Below, in pieces: positions 50,374 through 60,709 of a stretch of DNA of 64,000 nucleotides. A model generated the notes under the pieces. The model was not told where the DNA came from and ran no database searches. It was given only the letters and a program-made list of their open reading frames with translations. Positions within the stretch are counted from its first letter, which is position 1. Each line of letters begins with the position of its first letter. This DNA comes from Selenomonadales bacterium 4137-cl (GTDB lineage: Bacteria > Bacillota > Negativicutes > Sporomusales > UBA7701), in contig JAUOZS010000002.1 in NCBI GenBank assembly GCA_032334055.1, positions 62,001 through 126,000 of the forward strand, given 5' to 3'. A program made the position numbers and the translations under genes.

Positions 50374-51375
50374 ATGAATCTGGACCAGTTCCCCCGCCGA
50401 CGGTACACCGAGGGGCGGACGCCGATCGAATTTCTGCCCAATTTCTCGCGGGCGGTCGGCGGCCCGGAGATTTACGTCAAGCGCGACGATCTGCTAGGAC
50501 TAACCGGCGGCGGCAACAAGACGCGCAAGCTGGAATTTTTGGTCGGCGACGCGCTGGCGAAGGGCGCCGACACGCTGATCACCTGCGGGGCGGTGCAGTC
50601 GAACCATTGCCGGCTGACGCTGGCCGCGGCGGTCAAGGAGGGCCTGAAGTGCCGGCTGATACTGGCGGAGGCGACGCCGGGGGCGTACCGGCCGGACGCC
50701 GGCGGGAATGTCTTTCTTTATCATTTGCTAGGGGTGGAACGGATAACGGTCGTGCCCTGGGGAACCGATCTGCTCGCCGCGCTCGCCGCCGCCGAAGCGG
50801 AAGCCGCGGCCGAGGGGCGGCGGCCTTACGTCATTCCGCTGGGGGGCTCCAACCCCATCGGCGCGCTTGGCTATGTCGCCTGCGGGCAGGAGATCGCCGC
50901 CCAATGCGCCGAGGGAGGACTTGAATTCGACAATATCGTGGTGGCCGGGGGCAGCGCCGGTACCCAGGGCGGGTTGCTGCTCGGGCTGAGGAGCGAGGGG
51001 TGCGGCGTCCCGGTGACCGGCATCAGCGTTCTCAACCCCCGGGAGGTTCAGCAGAAGCTGGTGTACGAGATGGCGGAAAAAACGGCCGGCCATATCGGCG
51101 CGGCCGTGCCGGTAAAGCGCGAGGAGATCGCGGTGTACGACGACTACCTCGGTCCTGGGTACACGCTGCCGACCGCGGCGATGGTGGAGGCGGTCAAACT
51201 GCTCGCGAGTACGGAGGGCATCCTGCTCGACCCGTCGTACACCGGCAAGGCGATGGCCGGGCTGATCGACCTGGCCCGCAAGGGTGTGTTCCCGGCCGGC
51301 GGCAGGGTGTTGTTCATTCATACCGGCGGGTGGCCGGCGCTGTTCGCCCATCAGGAATTGTTTTTGGATAAATAG
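50374..51375 (+). CDS. D-cysteine desulfhydrase / L-cysteate sulfo-lyase / ACC-deaminase family enzyme
   Basis: 333 residues. Fold-type-II PLP enzyme: IYVKRDDLLGLTGGGNKTRKLEFLVGDAL with the Schiff-base Lys in GGGNKTRKLE, then TCGAVQSNHCRLTLAAA, IPLGGSNPIGALGYVACGQEI, GGSAGTQGGLLLGL and a C-terminal LDPSYTGKAMAGLIDLARKG...LFIHTGGWPALF. Members release ammonia and pyruvate plus sulfide (DcyD), sulfite (CuyA) or open ACC. The QSNH and SAGTQ motifs fit DcyD and CuyA, and sequence alone does not decide. The RidA gene upstream fits a 2-aminoacrylate product. AAGGAGGA precedes the start; followed by a repeat fragment. Confidence 0.88.
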   Translation: MNLDQFPRRRYTEGRTPIEFLPNFSRAVGGPEIYVKRDDLLGLTGGGNKTRKLEFLVGDALAKGADTLITCGAVQSNHCRLTLAAAVKEGLKCRLILAEATPGAYRPDAGGNVFLYHLLGVERITVVPWGTDLLAALAAAEAEAAAEGRRPYVIPLGGSNPIGALGYVACGQEIAAQCAEGGLEFDNIVVAGGSAGTQGGLLLGLRSEGCGVPVTGISVLNPREVQQKLVYEMAEKTAGHIGAAVPVKREEIAVYDDYLGPGYTLPTAAMVEAVKLLASTEGILLDPSYTGKAMAGLIDLARKGVFPAGGRVLFIHTGGWPALFAHQELFLDK

Positions 51376-51410
51376 CAGCCGTTGATAAGCCCCCATCTGC
51401 GGCGGTGCTC
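51376..51410. repeat. Dispersed intergenic repeat, copy G (left arm only)
   Basis: GCAGCCGTTGATAAGCCCCC at about 51376-51395, then ATCTGCGGCGGTGCTCC. The right arm is not seen. The remaining 100 bases to the next gene hold nothing recognisable. Confidence 0.65.
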
Positions 51411-51513
51411 CTCGACTGCCATCCGAAAATTTTCTTCAGCCGTTACCTTTATCGGCTGGCAGCGTTTAACACAGTGAAAGGCTTGGATGAATACATATTC
51501 GAGGAGGATTCCG

Positions 51514-52218
51514 ATGTTGAAACGCAGCCTGGTTGTTTTCACCGTACTGTCCCTGCTGGCCGCCTGCCTGGCAGGCCCGGCGCTCGCCGCCCCGGCCGAC
51601 GGGGCCCGCACAATCACCGTCACCGGCCACGCCGAGGCGGCGGTGACGCCCGACATCGCGTTCGTTACCGCCGGTATCGTTACCACCGGCGCGGATGCCG
51701 AATCGGCCCGCGCGGACAACGACCGGACGATGCGGCGGATCATCGACGCCCTCGCCGCCCAGGGCACTGACAAGGGCAACATCGCCACGTCCCAGTTCTC
51801 CCTGCAGCCCATCTACAGAAACGACGGCAAGGACGGCGCGCCCGGAACGATAAGCGGCTACCGCCTGCAGAACAGTGTGACCGTGAAGGTCGAGGACCTC
51901 GCTAAAATCGGCCCCGTCATCGACGCAGCCTTCGCGGCCGGCGCCAATCAGTTCCAGGGCCTGCGCTTCGCCGTCAGGGACGACGACCGGCTTCACGACG
52001 AACTGCTCCGCAAAGCGGTGCTGGACGGCCGGCACAAGGCTTCGGTGATGGCCGACGCGCTGGGCGTCGCCCTCGGGCAGCCGCTGTCGGTATCGGAGGG
52101 GGGACGCTATATGCCGGTGCAGTTCGACGCGGTAAGGTCGTACAAGGCGGCGGGAACGCCCATCGAGGCGGGGACGATGACGGTGAGCGTGGACGTCAAC
52201 CTGGTATTCGGCATGTAG
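51514..52218 (+). CDS. Secreted SIMPL-domain protein
   Basis: 234 residues. Signal peptide about 1-26 (MLKRSLVVFTVLSLLAACLAGPALAA). A SIMPL (DUF541) domain follows: ITVTGHAEAAVTPDIAFVTAGIVTTGADAESARADNDRTMRRIIDAL, GYRLQNSVTVKVEDLAKIGPVIDAAFAAGANQFQGLRFAVRD and a C-terminal VSVDVNLVF strand. Periplasmic or surface proteins of this type are linked to stress tolerance and oligomerise; no enzymatic role is known. ATG 51514 follows GAGGAGG. A strong terminator follows. Confidence 0.9.
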   Translation: MLKRSLVVFTVLSLLAACLAGPALAAPADGARTITVTGHAEAAVTPDIAFVTAGIVTTGADAESARADNDRTMRRIIDALAAQGTDKGNIATSQFSLQPIYRNDGKDGAPGTISGYRLQNSVTVKVEDLAKIGPVIDAAFAAGANQFQGLRFAVRDDDRLHDELLRKAVLDGRHKASVMADALGVALGQPLSVSEGGRYMPVQFDAVRSYKAAGTPIEAGTMTVSVDVNLVFGM

Positions 52219-52266
52219 GCGCGGGAACGGAACGCTCCTCCCCGCAGTGTTCGCGTAGCTCATGGA

Positions 52267-52305
52267 AAGCCGCCCGTTGTGGAAAACAACGGGCGGCTTC
52301 TTGCG
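52267..52305 (+). terminator. Terminator after the SIMPL gene
   Basis: AAGCCGCCCGTTGT (52267-52280) / ACAACGGGCGGCTT (52286-52299), 14 perfect pairs, then CTTGCG. The 454-base gap that continues to 52672 holds a degenerate repeat-like stretch (AACAACGGTAAGCC then TTCTATCTGCGG, about 52449-52475) and no gene that I can support. Confidence 0.8.
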
Positions 52306-52672
52306 TCCCATAGGGCGGCAGGTGTTTTCATGCAGAAACGCGAGGCGGATTCTTGAAGCATAATTGAGCCAAATTCGCCATGAAGGGCAGTTTTGTACGA
52401 ATGTACGTTTTCTCTATCTTTTAGCTGATTGGCCGTTGTGTGCCGAAAACAACGGTAAGCCTTCTATCTGCGGCATAATCAGGCGCTGGATAAGATTGGC
52501 GAGCTCCTTCTTTTAGCAGACGTAACAAACACATACCGCCAAGTATAATGTATTCGACGAAAAAGCGACACATTTCGACTTTGCTGCCGATGAGCGGTAG
52601 TGATTCCGCTGTGCCTCCGATGGCGGAGATTTAATCATAGATGGATCGGAATCAAAAGGAGTGGTAGCAAAG

Positions 52673-54691
52673 ATGGCAGCGACACCGATAAACGGGGGCA
52701 CCCGGAGAGGGCTGGCGTTTAACAGCCTGCAGACGAGACTGACGGTCATAATCCTGGCAATTTTCCTTATTTCCCTGGGTGCGCTGGGGGGGATCAACCA
52801 CTGGCAGGCCGAACGGATGCTCGCCAAAAGCATCGATAGCGGCCTGGCGACCCTGGCGACGATGACGGGCGAAAGCATGGGCGACTGGCTTGACGGCGTT
52901 AAGCTGGAACTGAGCGGTATGGCGAACGCGCCGGTATTTCAAAGCGGCGACCCGGCGGCGATCGTGCCTTTTCTGCAAACATTGGCGATGAATAATAAGA
53001 AATACGAGTCGTTCGCTTACGTCAATCCCGCCGGTTTTTTCAATAACAATACGGGCGCGTCCGGCGACCTGAGCCACCGGGCTTATATCCGCCAGGCGCT
53101 GGCAGGCGTGCCGGCGATTTCCGACCCCGTGGTCTCCAAGGCGACGGGCCGGATGGTGGTGGTTGTCGCCGTACCGGTAAAAACTGCCGGCAAGGTGACC
53201 GGCGCTTTATTCGGGGCAGTCGATATTGACAGCCTGACGAAGCGGCTGTTGGAGGTGAAGGCGGGCAAGACCGGCTACGCTTTCGTGGTGCGGGGCGACG
53301 GCCTGATGATCATCCATCCCAACAAGGACTTGGCGATGAAGATCAATGTCCTGGAGGACAAAAGCGCCGGCGAAGCGATGAACGCCGCTTCACACAGGAT
53401 GGTCAAGGGAGAAAAGGGATCGCTGGTTTACGAGTACAAAGGGATGAAAAAGATGATCTCCTACGCTCCGGTGCCAGGCACGAATTGGGCGGTGTGCGTC
53501 ACCGTTCCGCATGCCGAACTGTCCGAGGATCTGGTAACGCTGCGCAACGTCTCGATGGTCACGGTCGCGGTGGTGCTGGTCCTCGCCGCCCTGGCGATAG
53601 CGCTGATGGCGCGGCGAATCGCCGCCCCGCTGAAAAAGCTGGTGGCGTTCGCCAACGAGGTAGCCGCCGGCGATGTTTCGGAACGGCACCGCACCATCTA
53701 TACCCGGGACGAAACCGGTCAGCTGGCTGACGCAATGTTCCGGATGAGGGACAATTTGCGCGCCCTGGTAAGGCAGATAAACGCCAGCGCCGACCAGGTG
53801 GCGGCCTCGGCCGAGGAACTGACGGCGAGCGCCGAGCAGTCGGCCCAGGCGGCCAACCAGATCGCGGCGTCGATAACCGGCGTGGCCGGCGCGGCGAATG
53901 AACAGTTGACGGCGGCCGACGAGGCGTCGGCGGTTGTTACACAGATGTCGGCCGGCATCCAGCAGGTGGCGGCCAACGGCAACCAGGTGGCCGGACAGAC
54001 GACTCAGGCGGCCGAGAAAGCCAAGAACGGCGGCCAGCAGGTGGACAAGGCCGTCAGGCAGATGGGCCAGATCGAGAGTTCCGCCCAAACGGTTGCCGCC
54101 GCTGTCGCCAAGCTGGGCGAGCAATCGAAGGAGATCGGCCAGATCGTCGGGACGATAGCCGGTATCGCCGGACAGACCAACCTGCTGGCCCTTAACGCGG
54201 CGATCGAGGCGGCGCGGGCCGGGGAACAGGGCCGCGGCTTCGCGGTGGTGGCCGAGGAGGTCAGGAAGCTGGCCGAGCAGTCGCAGGCGGCGGCCGGGCA
54301 GATCGCTGATCTGATCGAGAACATCCAGCGGGATACCGACAAGGCGGTCGCGGCGATGGATACCGGGGCCCGCGAGGTGAAGGCCGGCACCGAGGCTGTT
54401 ACCGTCGCCGGGGCGGCTTTCGGGGAGATCGTGGCGCTGGTCACCCGGGTATCGGATCAGGTGCAGGAGGCATCGGGCGGCATGCAGCAGATGGCGGTCG
54501 GCAGCGAGCGGATCGTCGGGCTGGTGCGGACGATTGACGCTTTGAGCAAAACATCGGCCGGCGAGGCGCAGAGCGTGTCGGCTGCGGCCGAGGAGCAGCT
54601 GGCGTCGATGGAGGAGGTCGCCTCGTCGAGCCAGGCGCTGGCGAAGCTGGCCGAGGAGTTGCAGGCCGCGGTGAGCAAGTTCAGGGTATAG
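52673..54691 (+). CDS. Methyl-accepting chemotaxis protein
   Basis: 672 residues. First membrane helix about 22-44 (LTVIILAIFLISLGALGGI), periplasmic dCache sensor about 45-285 (SGDLSHRAYIRQALAGVPAISDPVVSKATGRMVVVVAVPV; GYAFVVRGDGLMIIHPNKDL), second helix about 295-316, HAMP domain about 317-370, and a long signalling coiled coil with the conserved hairpin tip IVGTIAGIAGQTNLLALNAAIEAARAGEQGRGFAVVAEEVRKLAEQS. dCache domains of this type often bind amino acids or small carboxylates. ATG 52673 follows AAAAGGAG. Monocistronic with its own terminator; the ligand is unknown. Confidence 0.95.
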   Translation: MAATPINGGTRRGLAFNSLQTRLTVIILAIFLISLGALGGINHWQAERMLAKSIDSGLATLATMTGESMGDWLDGVKLELSGMANAPVFQSGDPAAIVPFLQTLAMNNKKYESFAYVNPAGFFNNNTGASGDLSHRAYIRQALAGVPAISDPVVSKATGRMVVVVAVPVKTAGKVTGALFGAVDIDSLTKRLLEVKAGKTGYAFVVRGDGLMIIHPNKDLAMKINVLEDKSAGEAMNAASHRMVKGEKGSLVYEYKGMKKMISYAPVPGTNWAVCVTVPHAELSEDLVTLRNVSMVTVAVVLVLAALAIALMARRIAAPLKKLVAFANEVAAGDVSERHRTIYTRDETGQLADAMFRMRDNLRALVRQINASADQVAASAEELTASAEQSAQAANQIAASITGVAGAANEQLTAADEASAVVTQMSAGIQQVAANGNQVAGQTTQAAEKAKNGGQQVDKAVRQMGQIESSAQTVAAAVAKLGEQSKEIGQIVGTIAGIAGQTNLLALNAAIEAARAGEQGRGFAVVAEEVRKLAEQSQAAAGQIADLIENIQRDTDKAVAAMDTGAREVKAGTEAVTVAGAAFGEIVALVTRVSDQVQEASGGMQQMAVGSERIVGLVRTIDALSKTSAGEAQSVSAAAEEQLASMEEVASSSQALAKLAEELQAAVSKFRV

Positions 54692-54700
54692 CATAGGTTG

Positions 54701-54744
54701 CCGTCAAAGGCCCGAACCCCTAAGGGGGTACGGGCCTTTGACGG
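54701..54744 (+). terminator. Terminator after the chemotaxis gene
   Basis: CCGTCAAAGGCCCG (54701-54714) / CGGGCCTTTGACGG (54731-54744) with an inner ACCCC/GGGGGT stem; no T-run. Confidence 0.75.
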
Positions 54745-54893
54745 TTCCTGGCCATTGGCTGGCGGGCGACGCCGTTCTAGCGGCAAGCGTCCGGGAATAA
54801 TTTCCTTTCTGAAGAAAAATTATCCTTTTTTTAGCAGGAATAAAAGGATAACAGGCGAATAATAATCAAATAAACAGAGTAGTTTATCTGCGG

Positions 54894-54929
54894 CGGGACA
54901 TATAATGTACCAGAGGGACAAATTTGATC
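54894..54929 (+). promoter_or_regulatory. CggR operator overlapping the -10 of the glycolytic operon
   Basis: CGGGAC-N6-TGTA-N4-AGGGAC-N6-GATC at 54894-54929 follows the Bacillus CggR operator pattern CGGGAC-N6-TGTC-N4-CGGGAC-N6-TGTC with the spacing exactly kept. A TATAAT (54901-54906) lies inside it, so bound CggR would block RNA polymerase. The operator ends 16 bases before the cggR start. Confidence 0.8.
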
Positions 54930-54945
54930 CCGCAGGAGGGCGCCA

Positions 54946-55971
54946 GTGGAAAAAACCGTCGCCTTGCACCGTAAGATCGCTCCCGAGCTGATTGGCGTGA
55001 TTGAAGACCGGTTCAATATTCTCCGTCAGATCCAGTTCGCACAGCCGGTCGGACGGCGGGCTCTCGCCGTAGCTCTGGGAATGGGCGAGCGGGTGGTGCG
55101 GGCCCAGGTGGATTTTCTAAAAACAGCCGGGCTGATCGATCTCACGCCCCTGGGGATGTCGATCACCGAGGAGGGGCAGGCGCTGCTCAGCGAGTTGGCC
55201 GGGTATGTGCGGGTCCTCCACGGGTTTTCCGCCCTGGAGGAGGAGCTTGCCGACCGCCTGGGCGTACGGCGGGTGGTTATCACCCGCGGCGACGTCGACA
55301 CCGACCCGGCATCGCTTCGCGAGTTGGGGCGGGCCGCCGCCGGAGTACTCGGCGGGTATCTGGGAGATAATATGACCGTCGCCGTGAGCGGCGGGTCTAC
55401 GATGGCCTGGGTGGCCGAGGCCGCGTCCGCAGCGGCGCGGGATGTGACGATCGTGCCCGCCCGCGGCGGCCTGGGCGAAAAGGTGGAGTACCAGGCCAAT
55501 ACCATCGCCGCCGTTATGGCCGGCAAGCTGGGCGGCCGCTACCGGTTGCTCCACCTGCCGGACGGCGTAGGCGGCGAGGCCCTCGACGTGCTGCTCGCCC
55601 ATGACGCCAATCTGCGGTCCGTCGACGAGCTTATCCGCCGGGCGGATGTCGTTCTTCACGGTATCGGACTGGCCGAGGCCATGGCGGCAAGGCGCGTCAT
55701 CGCCCCGGCGCTGATAAACGAGCTCAGGGCGCGGGGGGCGGCCGGTGAAGCCCTCGGCCAGTATGCTACCATCGGCGGCGAGATCGTATATACGACCGAC
55801 AGCATCGGTTTGCGCCTGGATGATCTCGGCGGCGTGGGCCGGGTGATAGCCGTGGCCGGCGGCCGCAGGAAGGCGGCCGCAATCGTGGCGGTGACCGCCG
55901 CCGGCAGCCGCGACGTCCTTGTAACCGACGAGGCGGCGGCCCGGGCCATCCAGGATATTATTAAGCGCTGA
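54946..55971 (+). CDS. cggR: Central glycolytic genes regulator CggR (SorC family)
   Basis: 341 residues. N-terminal winged helix (about 15-75, VIEDRFNILRQIQFAQPVGRRALAVALGMGERVVRAQVDFLKTAGLIDLTPLGMSIT) and a SorC sugar-binding domain (about 90-340: GDNMTVAVSGGSTMAWVAEAAS; IVPARGGLGEKVEYQANTIAAVMAGKLGG; DVVLHGIGLAEAMAARR; VAGGRRKAAAIVAV). Represses gap and following genes; fructose-1,6-bisphosphate relieves it in Bacillus. GTG 54946 follows AGGAGG. It heads the complete lower-glycolysis operon behind its own operator. Confidence 0.95.
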   Translation: MEKTVALHRKIAPELIGVIEDRFNILRQIQFAQPVGRRALAVALGMGERVVRAQVDFLKTAGLIDLTPLGMSITEEGQALLSELAGYVRVLHGFSALEEELADRLGVRRVVITRGDVDTDPASLRELGRAAAGVLGGYLGDNMTVAVSGGSTMAWVAEAASAAARDVTIVPARGGLGEKVEYQANTIAAVMAGKLGGRYRLLHLPDGVGGEALDVLLAHDANLRSVDELIRRADVVLHGIGLAEAMAARRVIAPALINELRARGAAGEALGQYATIGGEIVYTTDSIGLRLDDLGGVGRVIAVAGGRRKAAAIVAVTAAGSRDVLVTDEAAARAIQDIIKR

Positions 55972-55991
55972 CTAATAAGGAGGAATATATC

Positions 55992-56999
<1,008 letters not shown>

Positions 57000-57059
57000 C
57001 GGAAAATTAACCAAATATTTCCTTTCGGAAAGGGCAAATTTCTGATAGGATAATGGTAA

Positions 57060-57105
57060 AACTAGGCTTACGCCTGCGCCTGGGGGCCGGCGCAAGCCGA
57101 GTTTT
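57060..57105 (+). terminator. Stem-loop with T-run between gap and pgk
   Basis: AACTAGGCTT...GCGCC pairs with GGCGC-AAGCC-GAGTT, then TTCTTTT. It may act as a partial terminator or 3' stabiliser so that gap message exceeds the rest. A small CCTTT-CGG-AAAGG hairpin at 57021-57033 precedes it. Confidence 0.55.
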
Positions 57106-57149
57106 CTTTTCGGCGATGCCAACCTTAAGGGTTCTGTGGAGGTGTGCGA

Positions 57150-58331
57150 ATGAACAAGAAAACCATCCGCGATGTCGATCTCGCCGGCAAGAAGGTGCTG
57201 GTGCGGGTGGACTACAACGTTCCCATGGACGGCGGGGCGATCACCGACGATACCCGCGTCAGGGCGACGCTGCCGACCCTGCGTTATCTGCTGGAGCAGG
57301 GGGCAGCCGTAATTCTTGCCAGCCACCTGGGCCGGCCGAAAGGCGCCCCGGCGGTCGAATTCTCGCTCAAACCGGTGGCCGAACGGCTGTCCGGCCTGCT
57401 CGGCCGCGAGGTGCTGTTCGCCCCTGACTGCGTAGGCGAGGCGGCCGAGGGACCGGCCAAGGCCCTTAAACCCGGCCAGGTGCTGATGCTGGAGAACCTC
57501 CGTTTCCACAAGGAAGAGGAGAAGAACGACCCCGAGTTCGCCCGCAGGCTCGCGGCTCTGGCCGATACTTACGTAAACGACGCCTTCGGCGTTTCCCACA
57601 GGGCCCACGCTTCGGTCGAGGGCATAACCAAATACCTGCCGGCGGCGGCCGGTTTCCTGCTGGAGAAGGAGATCGACTTCCTCAGCCGGGCGGTGGGCGA
57701 TCCTCCCCATCCGTACGTCGCCATCATCGGTGGCGCCAAGGTCTCTGACAAGATCGGCGTGATCGCCAACCTGCTGACCAAGGTCGACACGCTCATCATC
57801 GGCGGCGGCATGGCCAACACCTTCCTCGCCGCCCAGGGATACGCCACCGGCAAGTCGCTGGTGGAGCAGGACAAGATCGAACTGGCCGGTTCGCTGATCA
57901 AGCAGGCGGCCGAGCGGGACGTCAAGCTGCTGCTGCCGGCCGACGTGACGGTGGCCGACCGCTTCGCCGCCGACGCGGCCGTCAAAACGGTAGGTGTCGA
58001 CGCCATTCCCGCCGACTGGATGGCCCTCGATATCGGCCCGGCATCCGCCGCAGCTTTCGCAGCCGCCCTTGCCGGCGCCAGGCTGATCGTCTGGAACGGC
58101 CCGATGGGCGTGTTCGAGATGGATGCGTTCGCCAAGGGCACGGTCGCCGTGGCTGAAGCGGTGGCCGCCTCAGGCGCGGTGAGCGTTGTGGGCGGCGGCG
58201 ATTCGGTGGCAGCGATCGAGAAGGCCGGCCTCCAGGATAAGATCAGCCATATATCGACCGGCGGCGGCGCGTCGCTGGAGTTTTTGGAAGGCAAGGTTCT
58301 ACCCGGCGTAGCGGCGCTCGCCGATAAATAA
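57150..58331 (+). CDS. pgk: Phosphoglycerate kinase
   Basis: 393 residues. Transfers phosphate from 1,3-bisphosphoglycerate to ADP. Motifs: VLVRVDYNVPMDGG, RVRATLPTLRYLLEQGA, ILASHLGRPKG (substrate binding), LMLENLRFHKEEEKNDPEFARRLAALADTYVNDAFGVSHRAHASVEG, and nucleotide-binding IIGGAKVSDKIGVI...GGGMANTFLAA, WNGPMGVFE and GGGDSVAAIEK. ATG 57150 lies seven bases after TGGAGG; GTG 57144 is the poorer alternative. Confidence 0.97.
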   Translation: MNKKTIRDVDLAGKKVLVRVDYNVPMDGGAITDDTRVRATLPTLRYLLEQGAAVILASHLGRPKGAPAVEFSLKPVAERLSGLLGREVLFAPDCVGEAAEGPAKALKPGQVLMLENLRFHKEEEKNDPEFARRLAALADTYVNDAFGVSHRAHASVEGITKYLPAAAGFLLEKEIDFLSRAVGDPPHPYVAIIGGAKVSDKIGVIANLLTKVDTLIIGGGMANTFLAAQGYATGKSLVEQDKIELAGSLIKQAAERDVKLLLPADVTVADRFAADAAVKTVGVDAIPADWMALDIGPASAAAFAAALAGARLIVWNGPMGVFEMDAFAKGTVAVAEAVAASGAVSVVGGGDSVAAIEKAGLQDKISHISTGGGASLEFLEGKVLPGVAALADK

Positions 58332-58337
58332 CGTGGC

Positions 58338-58386
58338 ATCCGTTGATAAGCTCCCGTCTGCGTTTGGCGGGGACTTCTGAACGGCC
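58338..58386. repeat. Dispersed palindromic intergenic repeat, copy H (compact form)
   Basis: CCGTTGATAAGCTCCC then GTCTGCG, followed directly by GGGGACTTCTGAACGGCC. It lies inside the glycolytic operon between pgk and tpiA. Confidence 0.7.
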
Positions 58387-58403
58387 GCCGGGAGGTATAT
58401 AGT

Positions 58404-59150
<747 letters not shown>

Positions 59151-59164
59151 AGCGAGTTGATAAT

Positions 59165-60709
59165 GTGAGCAAACTTACCGTTCCGATCGCTCTGATCATC
59201 CTCGACGGCTGGGGAGTGGGCGACGCGTGCGACGCCAGCAACGCCATCGCCCGCGCCAAAACCCCCCATATGACCCTCCTGTCCGAGCTGTACCCCAACA
59301 CCGTGCTGGCCTGCGCCGGCGAGGCCGTCGGCCTGCCTGAAGGGCAGATGGGCAACTCCGAGGTGGGCCATCTCAACATCGGCGCCGGCCGCGTCGTTTA
59401 CCAGGATCTGACCCGTATTTCGAAAGCTATCCGCGACGGCGACTTTTTCGCCAACCCCGTATTGGGCGGGGTTTTGTCGGCGGTCAAGGAGAGCGGCTCC
59501 GCCCTCCACATTATGGGCCTGGTGTCCGACGGCGGCGTCCACAGCCACATCGAGCATATCTACGGCCTGCTGGAGCTGGCCAAGCGCGGCGGCGTGCAGC
59601 GGGTCCATATCCACACCTATCTGGACGGCCGCGACGTGCCGCCGTCGAGCGCCCTGCAGTATATCGACGCTCTTGAGGCCAAGGCGGCCGAGCTGGGCGT
59701 CGGCCGCATCGCCACCGTTGCCGGTCGCTACTTCGCCATGGACCGCGACAAGCGCTGGGACCGTATCGAGAAGGCTTACGCCGCCCTGGTTCGCGGCGAA
59801 GGCGAGCGCGCTCCCACCGCCAGAGCGGCGGTGGAGCAGGCCTACGCGCGCGGCGAGACGGACGAATTCGTGTCGCCGACGGTGGTGGAAAGCTGTGGCG
59901 ACTGCGCCATCAAGGCCGGCGACGGCGTCATCTTTTTCAACTTCCGCCCCGACCGGGCCCGCCAGCTTACCCGCGTGTTCACCGACAAGGATTTCGCGGC
60001 TTTTCCGCGCACCTATATGCCGCTCCATTTCGCCACCTTTACCCAGTACGACGAAACGCTGCCGGTGCCGGCCGCCTTCCCGCCCCAGTTTATCGGCAAC
60101 ACCCTCGGCGAGGTCTTCAGCGCCGCCGGCCTAACCCAGCTGCGTATCGCCGAGACCGAGAAATACGCCCACGTGACTTATTTCTTCAACGGCGGCGAGG
60201 AGAAACCGTTGCCCGGCGAGGAGCGGGCGCTTATCCCGTCGCCCAAGGTGGCGACCTACGACCTTAAGCCGGAGATGAGCGCCGTGGAGGTTGCCGACCG
60301 GGCGGTGGCGGAGATCCGTTCCGGCAAGTACGACCTGATCGTGATGAACTTCGCCAACGGCGACATGGTCGGCCACACCGGCGACCTGGACGCCGCCATC
60401 AAGGCGGTGGGGGTCGTCGACAACTGCGTGGGCCGGGTGACGGACGCCATCCGCGACCGTGGCGGAATCGCCTGCATCACGGCCGACCACGGCAACGCCG
60501 ACTGCATGGTCGATCACGAGAGCGGTGAGGCGCTTACCGCCCACACCCTCAACCCCGTGCCTTTCATCCTCGTTTCCGAGAAGCACCGCCAGGCCAAGCT
60601 CCGCCCCGGCATCCTCGCCGATATCGCGCCGACGGTCCTCGACCTTGCGTCGATCGCTGCGCCGGCGGAAATGACCGGCCGCACGCTCATAATCAAGGAG
60701 GGAAAATAA
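59165..60709 (+). CDS. gpmI: 2,3-bisphosphoglycerate-independent phosphoglycerate mutase
   Basis: 514 residues, the standard iPGM length. Interconverts 3- and 2-phosphoglycerate with two Mn2+. Features: LIILDGWGVGD, GLPEGQMGNSEVGHLNIGAGR with the catalytic Ser, VHSHIEHIYGLLELAKRGGV, HTYLDGRDVPPSSA, FNFRPDRARQLTR, NFANGDMVGHTGDLDAAI and TADHGNADCM (metal ligands). Start GTG 59165 has only a weak upstream site. The stop overlaps the enolase start (TAATG). Confidence 0.96.
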   Translation: MSKLTVPIALIILDGWGVGDACDASNAIARAKTPHMTLLSELYPNTVLACAGEAVGLPEGQMGNSEVGHLNIGAGRVVYQDLTRISKAIRDGDFFANPVLGGVLSAVKESGSALHIMGLVSDGGVHSHIEHIYGLLELAKRGGVQRVHIHTYLDGRDVPPSSALQYIDALEAKAAELGVGRIATVAGRYFAMDRDKRWDRIEKAYAALVRGEGERAPTARAAVEQAYARGETDEFVSPTVVESCGDCAIKAGDGVIFFNFRPDRARQLTRVFTDKDFAAFPRTYMPLHFATFTQYDETLPVPAAFPPQFIGNTLGEVFSAAGLTQLRIAETEKYAHVTYFFNGGEEKPLPGEERALIPSPKVATYDLKPEMSAVEVADRAVAEIRSGKYDLIVMNFANGDMVGHTGDLDAAIKAVGVVDNCVGRVTDAIRDRGGIACITADHGNADCMVDHESGEALTAHTLNPVPFILVSEKHRQAKLRPGILADIAPTVLDLASIAAPAEMTGRTLIIKEGK

